In this document: one piece after another, positions 33,727 through 41,880 of the stretch
Position numbering within the stretch: position 1 is the stretch's first letter
Layout of the letters: each line of letters begins with the position of its first letter
Source of the DNA: Clostridia bacterium
GTDB taxonomy: Bacteria; Bacillota; Clostridia; Lachnospirales; Lachnospiraceae
DNA: 64,000 nt
Assembly (NCBI GenBank): GCA_910576325.1
Contig: CAJTIM010000008.1
Coordinates: 114,264-178,263, forward strand
Direction of reading: 5' to 3'
Made by a program: the position numbers and the translations under genes
Notes under the pieces: generated by a model
Database searches by the model: none
Told to the model about the DNA's origin: nothing
What the model saw: the letters and a program-made list of their open reading frames with translations, nothing else

Positions 33727-35505
33727 TTATTCTGCTGGCTGGAATGTCAGCATTTTATCGCGATAGTATTCATACTGCTTCTGCCGTACTTCAATTTCAG
33801 CGGGTAAACCGCTGGTCAGGTCGTTGCAGAGGGTGTCAAAGCGGTCGAGGATGGAAACAATGCGTTTTTGCTCGCTTATTGGTGGGATTGGCAACACAAT
33901 TCGTGCCAATGCTTCTCCGCTAACATGTGGAACCCCTGCGCCCCGTTTCATAGCATTCAAAGTGGGTTCCATGTTCTTTAAGATATAGTACAAATATTTC
34001 GCAGTGGTTAATCCCTCTTTTGCTTCGTATCCAAAACCATCTGTAACAAAAATCGGCTGCTCCCAATAAGATACAAATCCTGCGGAAGCACCACTTCTTG
34101 CAATAACAACAATTTCGCCCTCATGGTTTGCTTTATCAATGTAATATGCTGGTTCTTGACCTCCAAGAATAACAGGCACATCACCTTCACGGGTACTTTT
34201 CTTTGTGATATATTCTCCGCGAAATACATTGGAAATCTCCCCTAAAGGTAATCTAATAAAGCCAAAAACATATTGGCAAAGCTTGATTAAAGCATTATAC
34301 TCCGCTTGCTTGCTTGCGGTTATCTCGCCCGTTTCTGCAAATGTCAAGAGGGCATCTCGATAAAATTCATATTGCTTTTTCCGCGCCTCAATCTCGGCAG
34401 GCAGACCAATATTCAGCTCGGCACAAATAGCATCAAAATTATCCAGAACTTTCACAAACCGTTCTTGTATATCGAGAGACGGCAAAGGAACTACGATTTC
34501 TTCGATTGCCGGAATACTTGAATGAACAACCTTACTTTTGATTTTTCCTTTGCATTTCTGCCGTCCGGCATCATAGGTATCTAAAACGTAAGCAAGGTAC
34601 TTGGGGTTTTGCTCATGTTTCATAACAACAATATCGCCACCCGCTAGGCATTTTTCATTTCCAACATAAGCAACAGATTTTGCAATATCTTCAACGCTTT
34701 CTCCGGTAATAGCAAAAAGAATATCACCATATTCAAAATATTTCGGAGCTGAAACATAATCTAGCTGTGTATGGGAAATACACTTATCAAACCATGTATT
34801 ATAGGTCGTGTAGATTTCACCGTATCGTACACAAGGAATGCCATCCACTGTTACTTGATCTCGCTTAATACCCGCTCCCCGGAAAATATCCGTAGCAATA
34901 TCTTTTAACCGTACTTTTGGAATCTTATCATCAAAAGTCAGCAAATAATCACGGTAAAATTCATACTGTTTTTTTCTTGCTGTAAGTTCTGCTGTAAGTT
35001 CTGCTGTAAGCTCTTCTGTAAGCTCTGTGAAATTGTCCAGAATACGGACAATTTCACGCTGAATGGGCAAGGGCGGCAGAGGAACTTTAAAAGCAGAGTA
35101 TGTAGAAATCCAAAGTCTTTTATGCTCTATAGATAAAAATCCAATATTACCCATCACATGATAAATATACCGTAATATTGTTTTACTCTCATCTGCTATA
35201 ATCATTTTCATAGCCGACGACTTTACCTTAAATGGAAAATCAACCCATTTAAAAGCCCCTGTAAAGTCATCAAAAATAATAACAGGATTATTCTTTGATG
35301 CTATATAAATACCCTCTGTTTCGTCTGTATATCCCAGAACGAACGTTTGTCCTGCGGTTAGAACAGGAATTCCATATTCATCATTATAATCAGTATTATT
35401 GACAATATATTTTGAAGGTTGTTCATAATTTGTAATTTCTCCAAAGGTACTATATTCAACGCCATTTGGACACAATTCTTGTATCAATTCTTCCAATTTA
35501 CTCAT
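33727..35505 (-). CDS. hsdS: Type I restriction specificity subunit with three target-recognition domains
   Basis: HsdS reads the DNA target. Usual proteins are about 400 residues with two target-recognition domains (TRDs) and two conserved helical spacers. This one has 592 residues and three of each: TRD1 (15-140), spacer 1 with PLPPLPIQREIVRILDNF (141-195), TRD2 (197-338), spacer 2 with LPSLDIQERFVKVLDNF (339-395), TRD3 (415-537), spacer 3 with IPPISEQKRIVSILDRF (538-592). Each spacer ends with a version of RKKQYEFYRD. Spacer 1 holds tandem ELTA tetrapeptides. The ATG overlaps the stop of the upstream broken gene. It may be an in-frame fusion of one and a half hsdS genes. Confidence 0.92.
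   Translation of the reverse strand: MSKLEELIQELCPNGVEYSTFGEITNYEQPSKYIVNNTDYNDEYGIPVLTAGQTFVLGYTDETEGIYIASKNNPVIIFDDFTGAFKWVDFPFKVKSSAMKMIIADESKTILRYIYHVMGNIGFLSIEHKRLWISTYSAFKVPLPPLPIQREIVRILDNFTELTEELTAELTAELTARKKQYEFYRDYLLTFDDKIPKVRLKDIATDIFRGAGIKRDQVTVDGIPCVRYGEIYTTYNTWFDKCISHTQLDYVSAPKYFEYGDILFAITGESVEDIAKSVAYVGNEKCLAGGDIVVMKHEQNPKYLAYVLDTYDAGRQKCKGKIKSKVVHSSIPAIEEIVVPLPSLDIQERFVKVLDNFDAICAELNIGLPAEIEARKKQYEFYRDALLTFAETGEITASKQAEYNALIKLCQYVFGFIRLPLGEISNVFRGEYITKKSTREGDVPVILGGQEPAYYIDKANHEGEIVVIARSGASAGFVSYWEQPIFVTDGFGYEAKEGLTTAKYLYYILKNMEPTLNAMKRGAGVPHVSGEALARIVLPIPPISEQKRIVSILDRFDTLCNDLTSGLPAEIEVRQKQYEYYRDKMLTFQPAE
34978..35027 (-). repeat. 12-bp tandem repeats in hsdS encoding ELTA units
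   Basis: Residues 161-176 of HsdS read as ELTE ELTA ELTA ELTA, encoded by near-identical 12-bp units. In EcoR124-type systems the number of such TAEL repeats sets the spacer length of the DNA target. Confidence 0.85.
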
Positions 35506-36118
35506 ACTTTGTCCTCCTTGTCCAAAACAGCTTGTAACCGCGTAAGCAGCTTATCTTTTAAATCGTTGTCATTTTCATAAAGTAAAATGTTGTCTCCGCT
35601 TACATCAAAATGTACTCTTTCTTCAGCAAAAAAGTCACGCTTACAAGCCAGAATCAGCTTAATACACCACCCCTATTACCAGTCAAATCAGCTATTAAAG
35701 CGATTGAATTTGTTATTTCAGATGTAATTTCCCCAATAATAGAACCATTAAATTGTTTTTCATCAATTCGCATTGCCACATAATTCAAAGACTGAATAAC
35801 AGGTTTATACACTTCCTCATAAGTAAAATCCGTTTCTGCTGAAAACATCATTGCCACAAAAATTTGATTTCTCTTTGTGATTGGAGGGGTAGCAATCTTA
35901 TCATATTTCTTTTTGTATAATTGACGTAATAAAGCAACTAAATTTTCACAATGTTGAAATGCAGTTCCCTGTTGCTTTATCCCATCAATCAGTATCCACG
36001 CTTCTTCATTATTCTCTTGAATTTCATCTAAAAAAGCTTCCACCTCATAGACCCATTCACTCACGTTTGGATACTTGGGATTATCTATCAGATTTTTTAA
36101 TATTTCTTTTTCACTCAT
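35502..36118 (-). pseudogene. Nucleotide-binding TIR-like protein, disrupted by deletion/frameshift
   Basis: The first frame (to the stop at about 35654) reads IFVAMMFSAETDFTYEEVY, RIDEKQFNGSIIGEI and ALIADLTGNRGGV, typical of TIR-like/2-deoxyribosyltransferase-fold proteins carried in defence operons. The expected YYEAGFA segment is missing. The sequence resumes in another frame with IKLILACKRDFFAEERVHFD, then NILLYENDNDL and LLTRLQAVL, ending at the TGA that overlaps the hsdS start. A deletion of roughly 20 codons with loss of frame near 35665 explains both parts. ATG 36118 lies just after the hsdM stop. Confidence 0.65.
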
Positions 36119-36123
36119 ATATG

Positions 36124-37686
36124 TCAAACCTCGATCTCCGCAATAATCTTCGCAATTTCCTCCCTCAGCACCTGTTCCCGCGCTACAATCTGTTCAATCT
36201 CCGCATTGAGCTTTACGATGTCAATGACTTCTCTGGTGTCCTCTTGTTCCACATAGGTGCTGACCGACAGGTTATATCCCTGTCCGGCAATTTCCTCATA
36301 CGGTACACACCGGGCAAAATATTTCACATCGGCGCGGAAGGAAAATTCATCAACGATTTTCGCAATATTTTCTTCGGTGAGTTTATTGTTATTTGTCACT
36401 TTGACACATTCGCCCGAAGCGTCAATAAACAGTGTCCGGTTGTCCGCCTTATTGCGTTTCAAAACCATAATGCAGGTTGCAATCGATGTTCCGAAAAACA
36501 GATTCCCCGGAAGCTGAATGATACAGTCAATAAAGTTGTTGTCAATCAAATATTGCCGGATTTTCTTCTCTGCTCCACTGCGATACATAATACCGGGAAA
36601 ACAAACAATCGCCGCTGTCCCGCTGGCGGCCAGCCATGACAAAGCGTGCATGATAAACGCAAGATCTGCCTTGGATTTGGGTGCAAGTACACCGGCAGGG
36701 GAAAAGCGCGGATCATTGATTAAAACTGGATTGTCGTCTCCTTCCCACTTAATCGAATACGGCGGATTGGAAACAATCACTTCAAACGGTTCCTCATCCC
36801 AATGCTGCGGAGACAACAGGGTATCCTCGTGGGCAATATCAAATTTATCAAAATCAATGTCGTGCAAAAACATATTGATACGGCAAAGATTGTATGTGGT
36901 CAGATTGATTTCCTGTCCGAAAAATCCCTGCCGGACATTTCCCTTACCAAGAATTTTCGCTGCTTTCAAGAGTAATGAGCCGGAGCCGCACGCCGGGTCA
37001 TAGACCTTATTAACCTCCGTTTTTCCAACTACTGCAATTCGAGTCAGCAGCTCGGAAACTTCCTGCGGGGTAAAAAATTCGCCGCCGCTCTTTCCGGCAT
37101 TGGAAGCGTACATACTCATTAAATATTCGTAAGCGTCGCCAAAAGCGTCGATAGAGTTTTCTTTATAATTGCCAAGTCCCATATTCGCAACGCCTTCCAT
37201 AAGCTTCACAAGATTTGCATTGCGCTTGGCTACGGTAGCCCCCAGTTTATTGCTGTTTACATCAATGTCGTCAAACAGTCCGGCAAAATTATCTTCGCTT
37301 TCACTGCCTTTTGCAGATTCTTCAATGTGACGGAATACCGCTTCTAACGTCATATTGAGGTTTTCATCACCTGCTGCATTCTTCCTGACATTGCAGAAGA
37401 GTTCCGACGGCAAAATGAAGAATCCCTTTGTTGCTACCAAATCTTCACCCGCCTGCTTTGCATCTTCATCTGACAGCAAGGCATAGTCAAAGTCAGTATT
37501 TCCGGCTTCCTGCTCGCCCTCATTGATATAGTTTGCCAAATTTTCGGAGATGTAACGGTAGAACATCATCCCCAAAACATAGGACTTAAAATCCCAGCCA
37601 TCCACACTGCCGCGCAGTTCGTCCGCAATCGCCCAAATCGCGCGATGCAGTTCCTCACGTTCCTGATCTTTTCTTATGTCAGCCAT
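36124..37686 (-). CDS. hsdM: Type I restriction enzyme, M (methyltransferase) subunit
   Basis: HsdM is an adenine-N6 methyltransferase that protects host sites. It has the N-terminal helical domain ([17 protein letters not shown]), AdoMet motif [17 protein letters not shown] and catalytic NPPY in [11 protein letters not shown]. Length (520 aa) is standard. ATG 37684-37686 follows AAGGAGAACG and overlaps the regulator gene by 8 nt. The C-terminus has a helical tail that contacts HsdS. Confidence 0.95.
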   Translation of the reverse strand: MADIRKDQEREELHRAIWAIADELRGSVDGWDFKSYVLGMMFYRYISENLANYINEGEQEAGNTDFDYALLSDEDAKQAGEDLVATKGFFILPSELFCNVRKNAAGDENLNMTLEAVFRHIEESAKGSESEDNFAGLFDDIDVNSNKLGATVAKRNANLVKLMEGVANMGLGNYKENSIDAFGDAYEYLMSMYASNAGKSGGEFFTPQEVSELLTRIAVVGKTEVNKVYDPACGSGSLLLKAAKILGKGNVRQGFFGQEINLTTYNLCRINMFLHDIDFDKFDIAHEDTLLSPQHWDEEPFEVIVSNPPYSIKWEGDDNPVLINDPRFSPAGVLAPKSKADLAFIMHALSWLAASGTAAIVCFPGIMYRSGAEKKIRQYLIDNNFIDCIIQLPGNLFFGTSIATCIMVLKRNKADNRTLFIDASGECVKVTNNNKLTEENIAKIVDEFSFRADVKYFARCVPYEEIAGQGYNLSVSTYVEQEDTREVIDIVKLNAEIEQIVAREQVLREEIAKIIAEIEV

Positions 37687-37903
37687 TTTCGTTCTCCTTT
37701 TCATCTGGTATAAATTCCAGAATATCATCTGCCTTGCAATCCAGAGCAAGACATATCTTTTCAATACTTTCCAATGATACGTACTGCCCGCGCCTTAGCC
37801 GCGTTAAGATATTACCGCTAAAACCTGCTTTTTCTGTCAGTTCCGATGATGAGATTCCCCGGTCTATTAACAAATGAAACAGTTTTTTGTATGTTATAGC
37901 CAT
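37679..37903 (-). CDS. XRE-family transcriptional regulator of the restriction operon (74 aa)
   Basis: This is a single Cro/CI-type helix-turn-helix domain ([24 protein letters not shown]) of the YozG-like short class with the usual [14 protein letters not shown] end. It is first in the operon and overlaps hsdM by 8 nt, so it is likely the timing controller that delays restriction. A perfect inverted repeat lies inside its own promoter spacer, which suggests autorepression. Confidence 0.88.
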   Translation of the reverse strand: MAITYKKLFHLLIDRGISSSELTEKAGFSGNILTRLRRGQYVSLESIEKICLALDCKADDILEFIPDEKENENG

Positions 37904-37936
37904 GTGACCCTCCTTGCCCTGTGAATCATTGCTTTT

Positions 37937-37965
37937 ATGTTATCACGAAAATGTGATTTTTTCAA
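37937..37965 (-). promoter_or_regulatory. Promoter and operator of the restriction operon
   Basis: TTGAAA (37960-37965) and TAACAT (37937-37942) are 17 nt apart on the minus strand. The inverted repeat ATCAC-N6-GTGAT (37942-37957) fills the spacer and would block RNA polymerase when bound by the XRE protein. Confidence 0.65.
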
Positions 37966-37995
37966 TTTAATGATATAACTTCTATTTATTTGTTC

Positions 37996-38047
37996 AAAAA
38001 AGACAGGTGTCCGGCTAAATCGCTATGCGAATGACCGGATGCCTGTC
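37996..38047 (-). terminator. Terminator of mnmA
   Basis: On the minus strand GACAGGCATCCGG and CCGGACACCTGTC pair and a T run follows, 23 nt after the mnmA stop. The GTGTCCGGC stretch recalls the inner arm of the long palindromic elements. Confidence 0.8.
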
Positions 38048-38070
38048 ATACTTCTGGCATTTATATAATT

Positions 38071-39153
38071 TTATTTCAGAATGGTTCCGCCGCCCAGCAC
38101 GCAGTCGCCGTCATAAAAGACCACGGCCTGGCCTGGTGTCACGGCGCGCACCGGCTCGTGGAACTGAACCCGTATCTGATCCGATGCGGTTTTTTGAAGG
38201 GTACAGGGCGTTCCGGTATGGTTGTAACGAATCTTGGCTGATGCTGACCGTTCTTCCGTAAGATCCGGAACGGACATCCAGTTAAGCCTGTCGGCAAGGA
38301 GATGGTCGGTCCATACGTCTTCCTGTTCTCCGATTACCACCTCGTTGGTTTCGGGGCGTATCTCCGTAACTACCACCCGGCGGCCCATAGGCAGGCCCAA
38401 GCCCCGGCGCTGGCCGATGGTATAGTGGATGATTCCCTTATGCTGTCCAAGTATGGTTCCGTCTGCCCGTACAAAGTTCCCCTTTTGGGCGGGCGCTCCC
38501 GTGGTGCGCTCAATAAAGCCTGCATAGTCTTGATCCGGTACAAAACAGATCTCCTGACTATCCGGTTTGTCCGCGACGCTTAAGCCTATCTTCTCCGCCA
38601 TCTTTCGGATTTCTTCTTTGGAATAGGAACCTACGGGCATTAAGGTACGGGAAAGTTGCTCCTGGGTGAGATTGTAGAGGGCATAGGTCTGATCCTTGGC
38701 CGCGGTCACGGAGCAAGTCAGGCAAAAACGCCCGTTTTCCAACTGTGTAATCCGGGCATAATGGCCGGTTGCAATGTAATCGGCGCCTATCTCCAGGCTT
38801 CTCTTTAAAAGTGCCTCCCATTTTACATAGCGGTTACAGGCAATGCAGGGATTCGGAGTACGGCCTGCCAGATATTCCGCCACAAAATAGTCCATCACAG
38901 ACCTTTTGAAATCTGCCTTGAAATTCATTACATAATGGGGTATCCCCAATAGCTGGGCCGTGCGTCTGGCATCCTCCACGGCGCTTAAGCCGCAGCAGCC
39001 TCCGTTTTCTTCCAGGACTTCTTCCTCTTCGTCCTGCCAGATCTGCATGGTAACGCCGATGACTTCATAGCCCTGTTCTTTTAAGAGCCAGGCAGCCACG
39101 GAGGAATCCACGCCGCCGGACATTCCAATGATTACTTTTTCTTTTCTGCTCAC
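38071..39153 (-). CDS. mnmA: tRNA-specific 2-thiouridylase MnmA
   Basis: MnmA thiolates U34 of Lys, Glu and Gln tRNAs with sulfur from a cysteine desulfurase. The PP-loop is GMSGGVDSSVAAWLL. The first catalytic Cys is in NPCIACNRYVKW and the second in SQEICFVPDQDYAGF. GHYAR and GQRRGLGLPMG are also present. GTG 39153 gives the usual 360 residues and follows AAGGA, while the ATG 15 codons earlier has a closer GGGG site and cannot be excluded. It lies downstream of nifU and nifS, which supply the sulfur. Confidence 0.93.
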   Translation of the reverse strand: MSRKEKVIIGMSGGVDSSVAAWLLKEQGYEVIGVTMQIWQDEEEEVLEENGGCCGLSAVEDARRTAQLLGIPHYVMNFKADFKRSVMDYFVAEYLAGRTPNPCIACNRYVKWEALLKRSLEIGADYIATGHYARITQLENGRFCLTCSVTAAKDQTYALYNLTQEQLSRTLMPVGSYSKEEIRKMAEKIGLSVADKPDSQEICFVPDQDYAGFIERTTGAPAQKGNFVRADGTILGQHKGIIHYTIGQRRGLGLPMGRRVVVTEIRPETNEVVIGEQEDVWTDHLLADRLNWMSVPDLTEERSASAKIRYNHTGTPCTLQKTASDQIRVQFHEPVRAVTPGQAVVFYDGDCVLGGGTILK

Positions 39154-39260
39154 TGATTTACGTTCCTTATCCTGTCTGTAAATGCTCCCTATAATCATTT
39201 CCCCTGCCTTAACCGTCTGTCTGGCAACTATTCAGACGGATCACAAAGAAATCTGCTGCC

Positions 39261-39704
39261 TTAGTAAACCTCTTCTTCCTCTTCCTCACCCTCGTGAATA
39301 TCGGATTTTGGCTTTTCCAGCCCCTCTATTTTGATTCCGTTTTTCTCCGCATAGTCCCATAGGGCCGCGTGGATTGCCTCCTCTGCCAGAAGAGAACAAT
39401 GAACCTTGACAGGGGGCAGTCCATCCAATGCCTCCATTACGGCTTTATTTGTCACTTCCATAGCTTCCCTTATGGTTTTTCCCTTCACCAGCTCCGTAGC
39501 CATGCTGCTTGTTGCTACGGCGGCTCCGCAGCCGAAGGTTTTGAATTTACAATCCTGTATCACTTGATTTTCGTCAATATCCAAATAAATCCGCATAATG
39601 TCGCCGCATTTCGCATTGCCTACGGTTCCCACGCCGCTTGCGTTCTCGATCTCGCCCACATTGCGGGGATTCTGAAAATGATCCATTACTTTTTCACTGT
39701 ACAT
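39261..39704 (-). CDS. nifU: Fe-S cluster scaffold NifU/IscU N-domain protein (147 aa)
   Basis: This scaffold assembles Fe-S clusters from NifS sulfur. The three ligand cysteines are in NAKCGD, FGCGAAVATSS and VHCSLLAEEAI. The fold matches the NifU N-terminal/IscU family. A C-terminal extension ends in seven nearly consecutive acidic residues (EGEEEEEEVY), unlike most IscU proteins. The gene lies after nifS, separated by the structured repeat at 39724-39930, and has an AGGAGG site 9 nt before ATG. Confidence 0.93.
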   Translation of the reverse strand: MYSEKVMDHFQNPRNVGEIENASGVGTVGNAKCGDIMRIYLDIDENQVIQDCKFKTFGCGAAVATSSMATELVKGKTIREAMEVTNKAVMEALDGLPPVKVHCSLLAEEAIHAALWDYAEKNGIKIEGLEKPKSDIHEGEEEEEEVY

Positions 39705-39723
39705 TTTTTGCTTCCTCCTATTT

Positions 39724-39895
39724 TAAATCGCTGCGCGATGGCACTAAAGGGTAAAGTCGCTTCGGCACACCTGTGATGAGAGAAACTTTTATTCGAAAGG
39801 GCACTCATAAAAGTTCCTCTCGTGCGCCTTTGCGACTTTACCGGTTGGCCAGCAGTATTTCTCTTATAAACACTTGATATTTCTTAGCCGGACTG
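39724..39895 (-). repeat. Structured leader repeat, copy 1 (5' of nifU)
   Basis: Read on the minus strand this about 172-nt unit folds as one long hairpin: GGTAAAGTCGC pairs with GCGACTTTACC outside, and GAACTTTTAT with ATAAAAGTTTC inside. The tail CCCTTTAGTGCC plus TCGCGCAGCGA lies directly before the nifU ribosome site. It is about 85% identical to copy 2 at 44639, and stem positions change in pairs (ACTTTTAT/ATAAAAGT here, ACTTTCAT/ATGAAAGT there). It lies inside the nifS-nifU transcript. Confidence 0.85.
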
Positions 39896-39901
39896 TTTGC
39901 A

Positions 39902-39930
39902 GTCGCTGCGCGACGGCACTAAAGGGTAAA
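39902..39930 (-). repeat. Extra copy of the leader-repeat tail 3' of nifS
   Basis: The TTTACCCTTTAGTGCC...CGCGCAGCGA tail of the leader repeat occurs a second time immediately after the nifS stop, so the nifS-nifU gap is bracketed by two tail copies. Confidence 0.75.
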
Positions 39931-39933
39931 TTT

Positions 39934-41115
39934 TTATTTTGCTTTCCGCATAAAGTCCTCATACAGAGGCGACATGCTTCTTAAGCGCTCGATAATCCTT
40001 TTTAACTGCTCCACCACAAAGTCCAAGTCTTCCTTTGTAATCTCCTCGTTCAGAGTAAGCCGCAGCGACCCGTGGGCAATCTCGTGGGGCAGTCCGATCG
40101 CCAGCAGTACGTGGGACGGGTCCAAGGAGCCGGAAGTACAGGCGGAACCGGAAGAACCGCAGATTCCCTCCATATCCAGCATAATCAAAAGGGATTCTCC
40201 CTCAATAAACTGAAAACTGAAATTCGCATTGTTGGGAAGACGATTCGTTCTGTGACCATTCAGCCGTGTATAGGGAATCTCCTTTAACACCCGTTCAATC
40301 AGATAATCACGAAGGTCCCGCTCCTGCTCTGTCCGGCTATCCATATTGGCAAACGCCCGCTCTACGGCCTTCCCAAAACCTACGATTCCGGGCACATTCT
40401 CCGTACCTGCCCGGCGCTTGCGCTCCTGTGCTCCTCCATGTATAAAGGAACGAAGCTTCAGGCCCTTGCGGATATAGAGAAAACCGATTCCTTTCGGCCC
40501 GTTCAGCTTATGACCGCTGGCGCTCAGCATATCAATATGGTACTCATCCACATCAATCAGGATATGTCCGAATGCCTGTACCGCATCTGTGTGAAATAAA
40601 ATCCCCTTCTCACGGGCAAGCTCTCCAATCTCCCGAATCGGCTGCAAGGTTCCAATCTCATTGTTCGCAAACATTACGGAAATCAAAACAGTATCCGGCC
40701 GAATGGCTCTTTGAAGCTCATCCAGCTTAACCACGCCATTTTCATCCACATTGAGATAAGTCACCTCAAAGCCGTTCTTTTCCAGCCACTCACAGGTATG
40801 AAGAATGGCATGATGCTCAATCTTGGTGGTAATAATATGCTTCCCTTTATTGCGGTAACTCTCCGCCGCAGCCTTTAAAGCCCAGTTATCCGCTTCGCTG
40901 CCTCCGGCTGTAAAATAAATCTCCTCCGTTGCCGCGCCCAGAGCCTTTGCAATGGTTTCCCTCGCCTCCGTAACCGCCTTTTTACTCTCGGCTGCCAGGC
41001 CGTATACGCTGGAGGGATTGCCGAAATGCTCCGAAAAATAGGGCAGCATGGCTTCCACAACCTCCGGGGCCGTCTTTGTGGTAGCCGCATTGTCCATATA
41101 AATCAATCTTTTCAT
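39934..41115 (-). CDS. nifS: Cysteine desulfurase NifS/IscS
   Basis: This PLP enzyme takes sulfur from cysteine for Fe-S clusters and tRNA thiolation. It has MDNAATTK at the start, NNEIGTLQPIREIG, HTDAVQAFGH, the PLP lysine in SASGHKLNGPKG and the active-site Cys loop GSSGSACTSGSLDPSHVL. ATG 41113-41115 follows AAAGGAG and gives 393 residues. It is upstream of nifU and mnmA and downstream of the Rrf2 regulator, forming the Fe-S/thiolation set. Confidence 0.95.
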   Translation of the reverse strand: MKRLIYMDNAATTKTAPEVVEAMLPYFSEHFGNPSSVYGLAAESKKAVTEARETIAKALGAATEEIYFTAGGSEADNWALKAAAESYRNKGKHIITTKIEHHAILHTCEWLEKNGFEVTYLNVDENGVVKLDELQRAIRPDTVLISVMFANNEIGTLQPIREIGELAREKGILFHTDAVQAFGHILIDVDEYHIDMLSASGHKLNGPKGIGFLYIRKGLKLRSFIHGGAQERKRRAGTENVPGIVGFGKAVERAFANMDSRTEQERDLRDYLIERVLKEIPYTRLNGHRTNRLPNNANFSFQFIEGESLLIMLDMEGICGSSGSACTSGSLDPSHVLLAIGLPHEIAHGSLRLTLNEEITKEDLDFVVEQLKRIIERLRSMSPLYEDFMRKAK

Positions 41116-41148
41116 AATGCCATCTCCTTTATTCTTATTCCAGTTCCG

Positions 41149-41275
41149 CATCTATACATTCAGTACACGGGGGTAGAAGCATTTCCAGTCACAAATCCTC
41201 GTGCCTGTAAATCCTTCTGTGCCCTGTATGTATAGATGCTGTTTTCCAGTCCCACATCTATACATCCGGTCCACA
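41149..41275. repeat. Repeats of CATCTATACAT between rrf2 and nifS
   Basis: GCATCTATACAT (from about 41151) has a perfect inverted partner ATGTATAGATGC (about 41227-41238) and a third, direct copy ACATCTATACATC (near 41260). The first two could form a stem with an 80-nt loop. It fills the 170-nt gap before nifS and could be an operator array or an mRNA structure. Confidence 0.6.
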
Positions 41276-41285
41276 ATTTCAAATC

Positions 41286-41747
41286 TTAATTTGTACAGCA
41301 GGAGCTTACCGCACTCCCCGCCTTATTCCCCACATTTCTGCTTTCCTCTACCAGGCGGCTTAAAGAAATTCCGTCCACCGTCTGATTGATGCTGTCGTTA
41401 ATCTTCTGCCAAACATACTTTGTCACACAAAAATCTGAGCTGTCACAGGTACTTTCCTCTTTCAGCCCCGGACACTCCACCGGATCTAAGCTTCCTTCCA
41501 GGGCCCGCAGAATATCACCGACCGAAATCTCCTCCGCCGGCTTTGCCAGCTTATAGCCCCCGCCGGCTCCCCGCACGCTTGTCACCAGACCCGCCTTACG
41601 AAGCTTTGCGATCAGTTGTTCCAGATAGCTCTCCGAAATATTCTGCCTGGAAGCAATGCTGGCAATAGAAACAGTCTCATCCCCGCTATATACGGCCAAA
41701 TCAATCAACGCCCGCAGGCCATACCTTCCCTTCGTTGACAACTTCAT
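41286..41747 (-). CDS. Rrf2/IscR-family transcriptional regulator (153 aa)
   Basis: This winged-helix regulator begins MKLSTKGRYGLRALIDLA, with recognition helix region ISESYLEQLIAKLRKAG and the cysteine motif CPGLKEESTCDSSDFC that in IscR-like proteins binds a [2Fe-2S] cluster. An added C-terminal SCCTN is unusual. It is first in the nifS-nifU-mnmA group, as for an Fe-S-sensing repressor. ATG 41747 follows GGGGTGATTGT. Confidence 0.9.
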   Translation of the reverse strand: MKLSTKGRYGLRALIDLAVYSGDETVSIASIASRQNISESYLEQLIAKLRKAGLVTSVRGAGGGYKLAKPAEEISVGDILRALEGSLDPVECPGLKEESTCDSSDFCVTKYVWQKINDSINQTVDGISLSRLVEESRNVGNKAGSAVSSCCTN

Positions 41748-41795
41748 ACAATCACCCCGCAATAATTCCTACTACTTTACTCGGATTTCAAATAG

Positions 41796-41824
41796 ATGAT
41801 ACCACCGACTGCGTGTTCTGTCAA
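41796..41824 (-). promoter_or_regulatory. Promoter of the rrf2-nifS-nifU group
   Basis: TTGACA (41819-41824) and TATCAT (41796-41801) are 17 nt apart on the minus strand. An imperfect inverted repeat (AATCCGAGTA / TAGTAGGAATT) lies just downstream at about 41764-41787 and could be the Rrf2 operator. Confidence 0.7.
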
Positions 41825-41880
41825 GAGCCTTCCCGGAATATATTTATTAGAAAAACAGGAACAGGAAATAACACTTCCCC

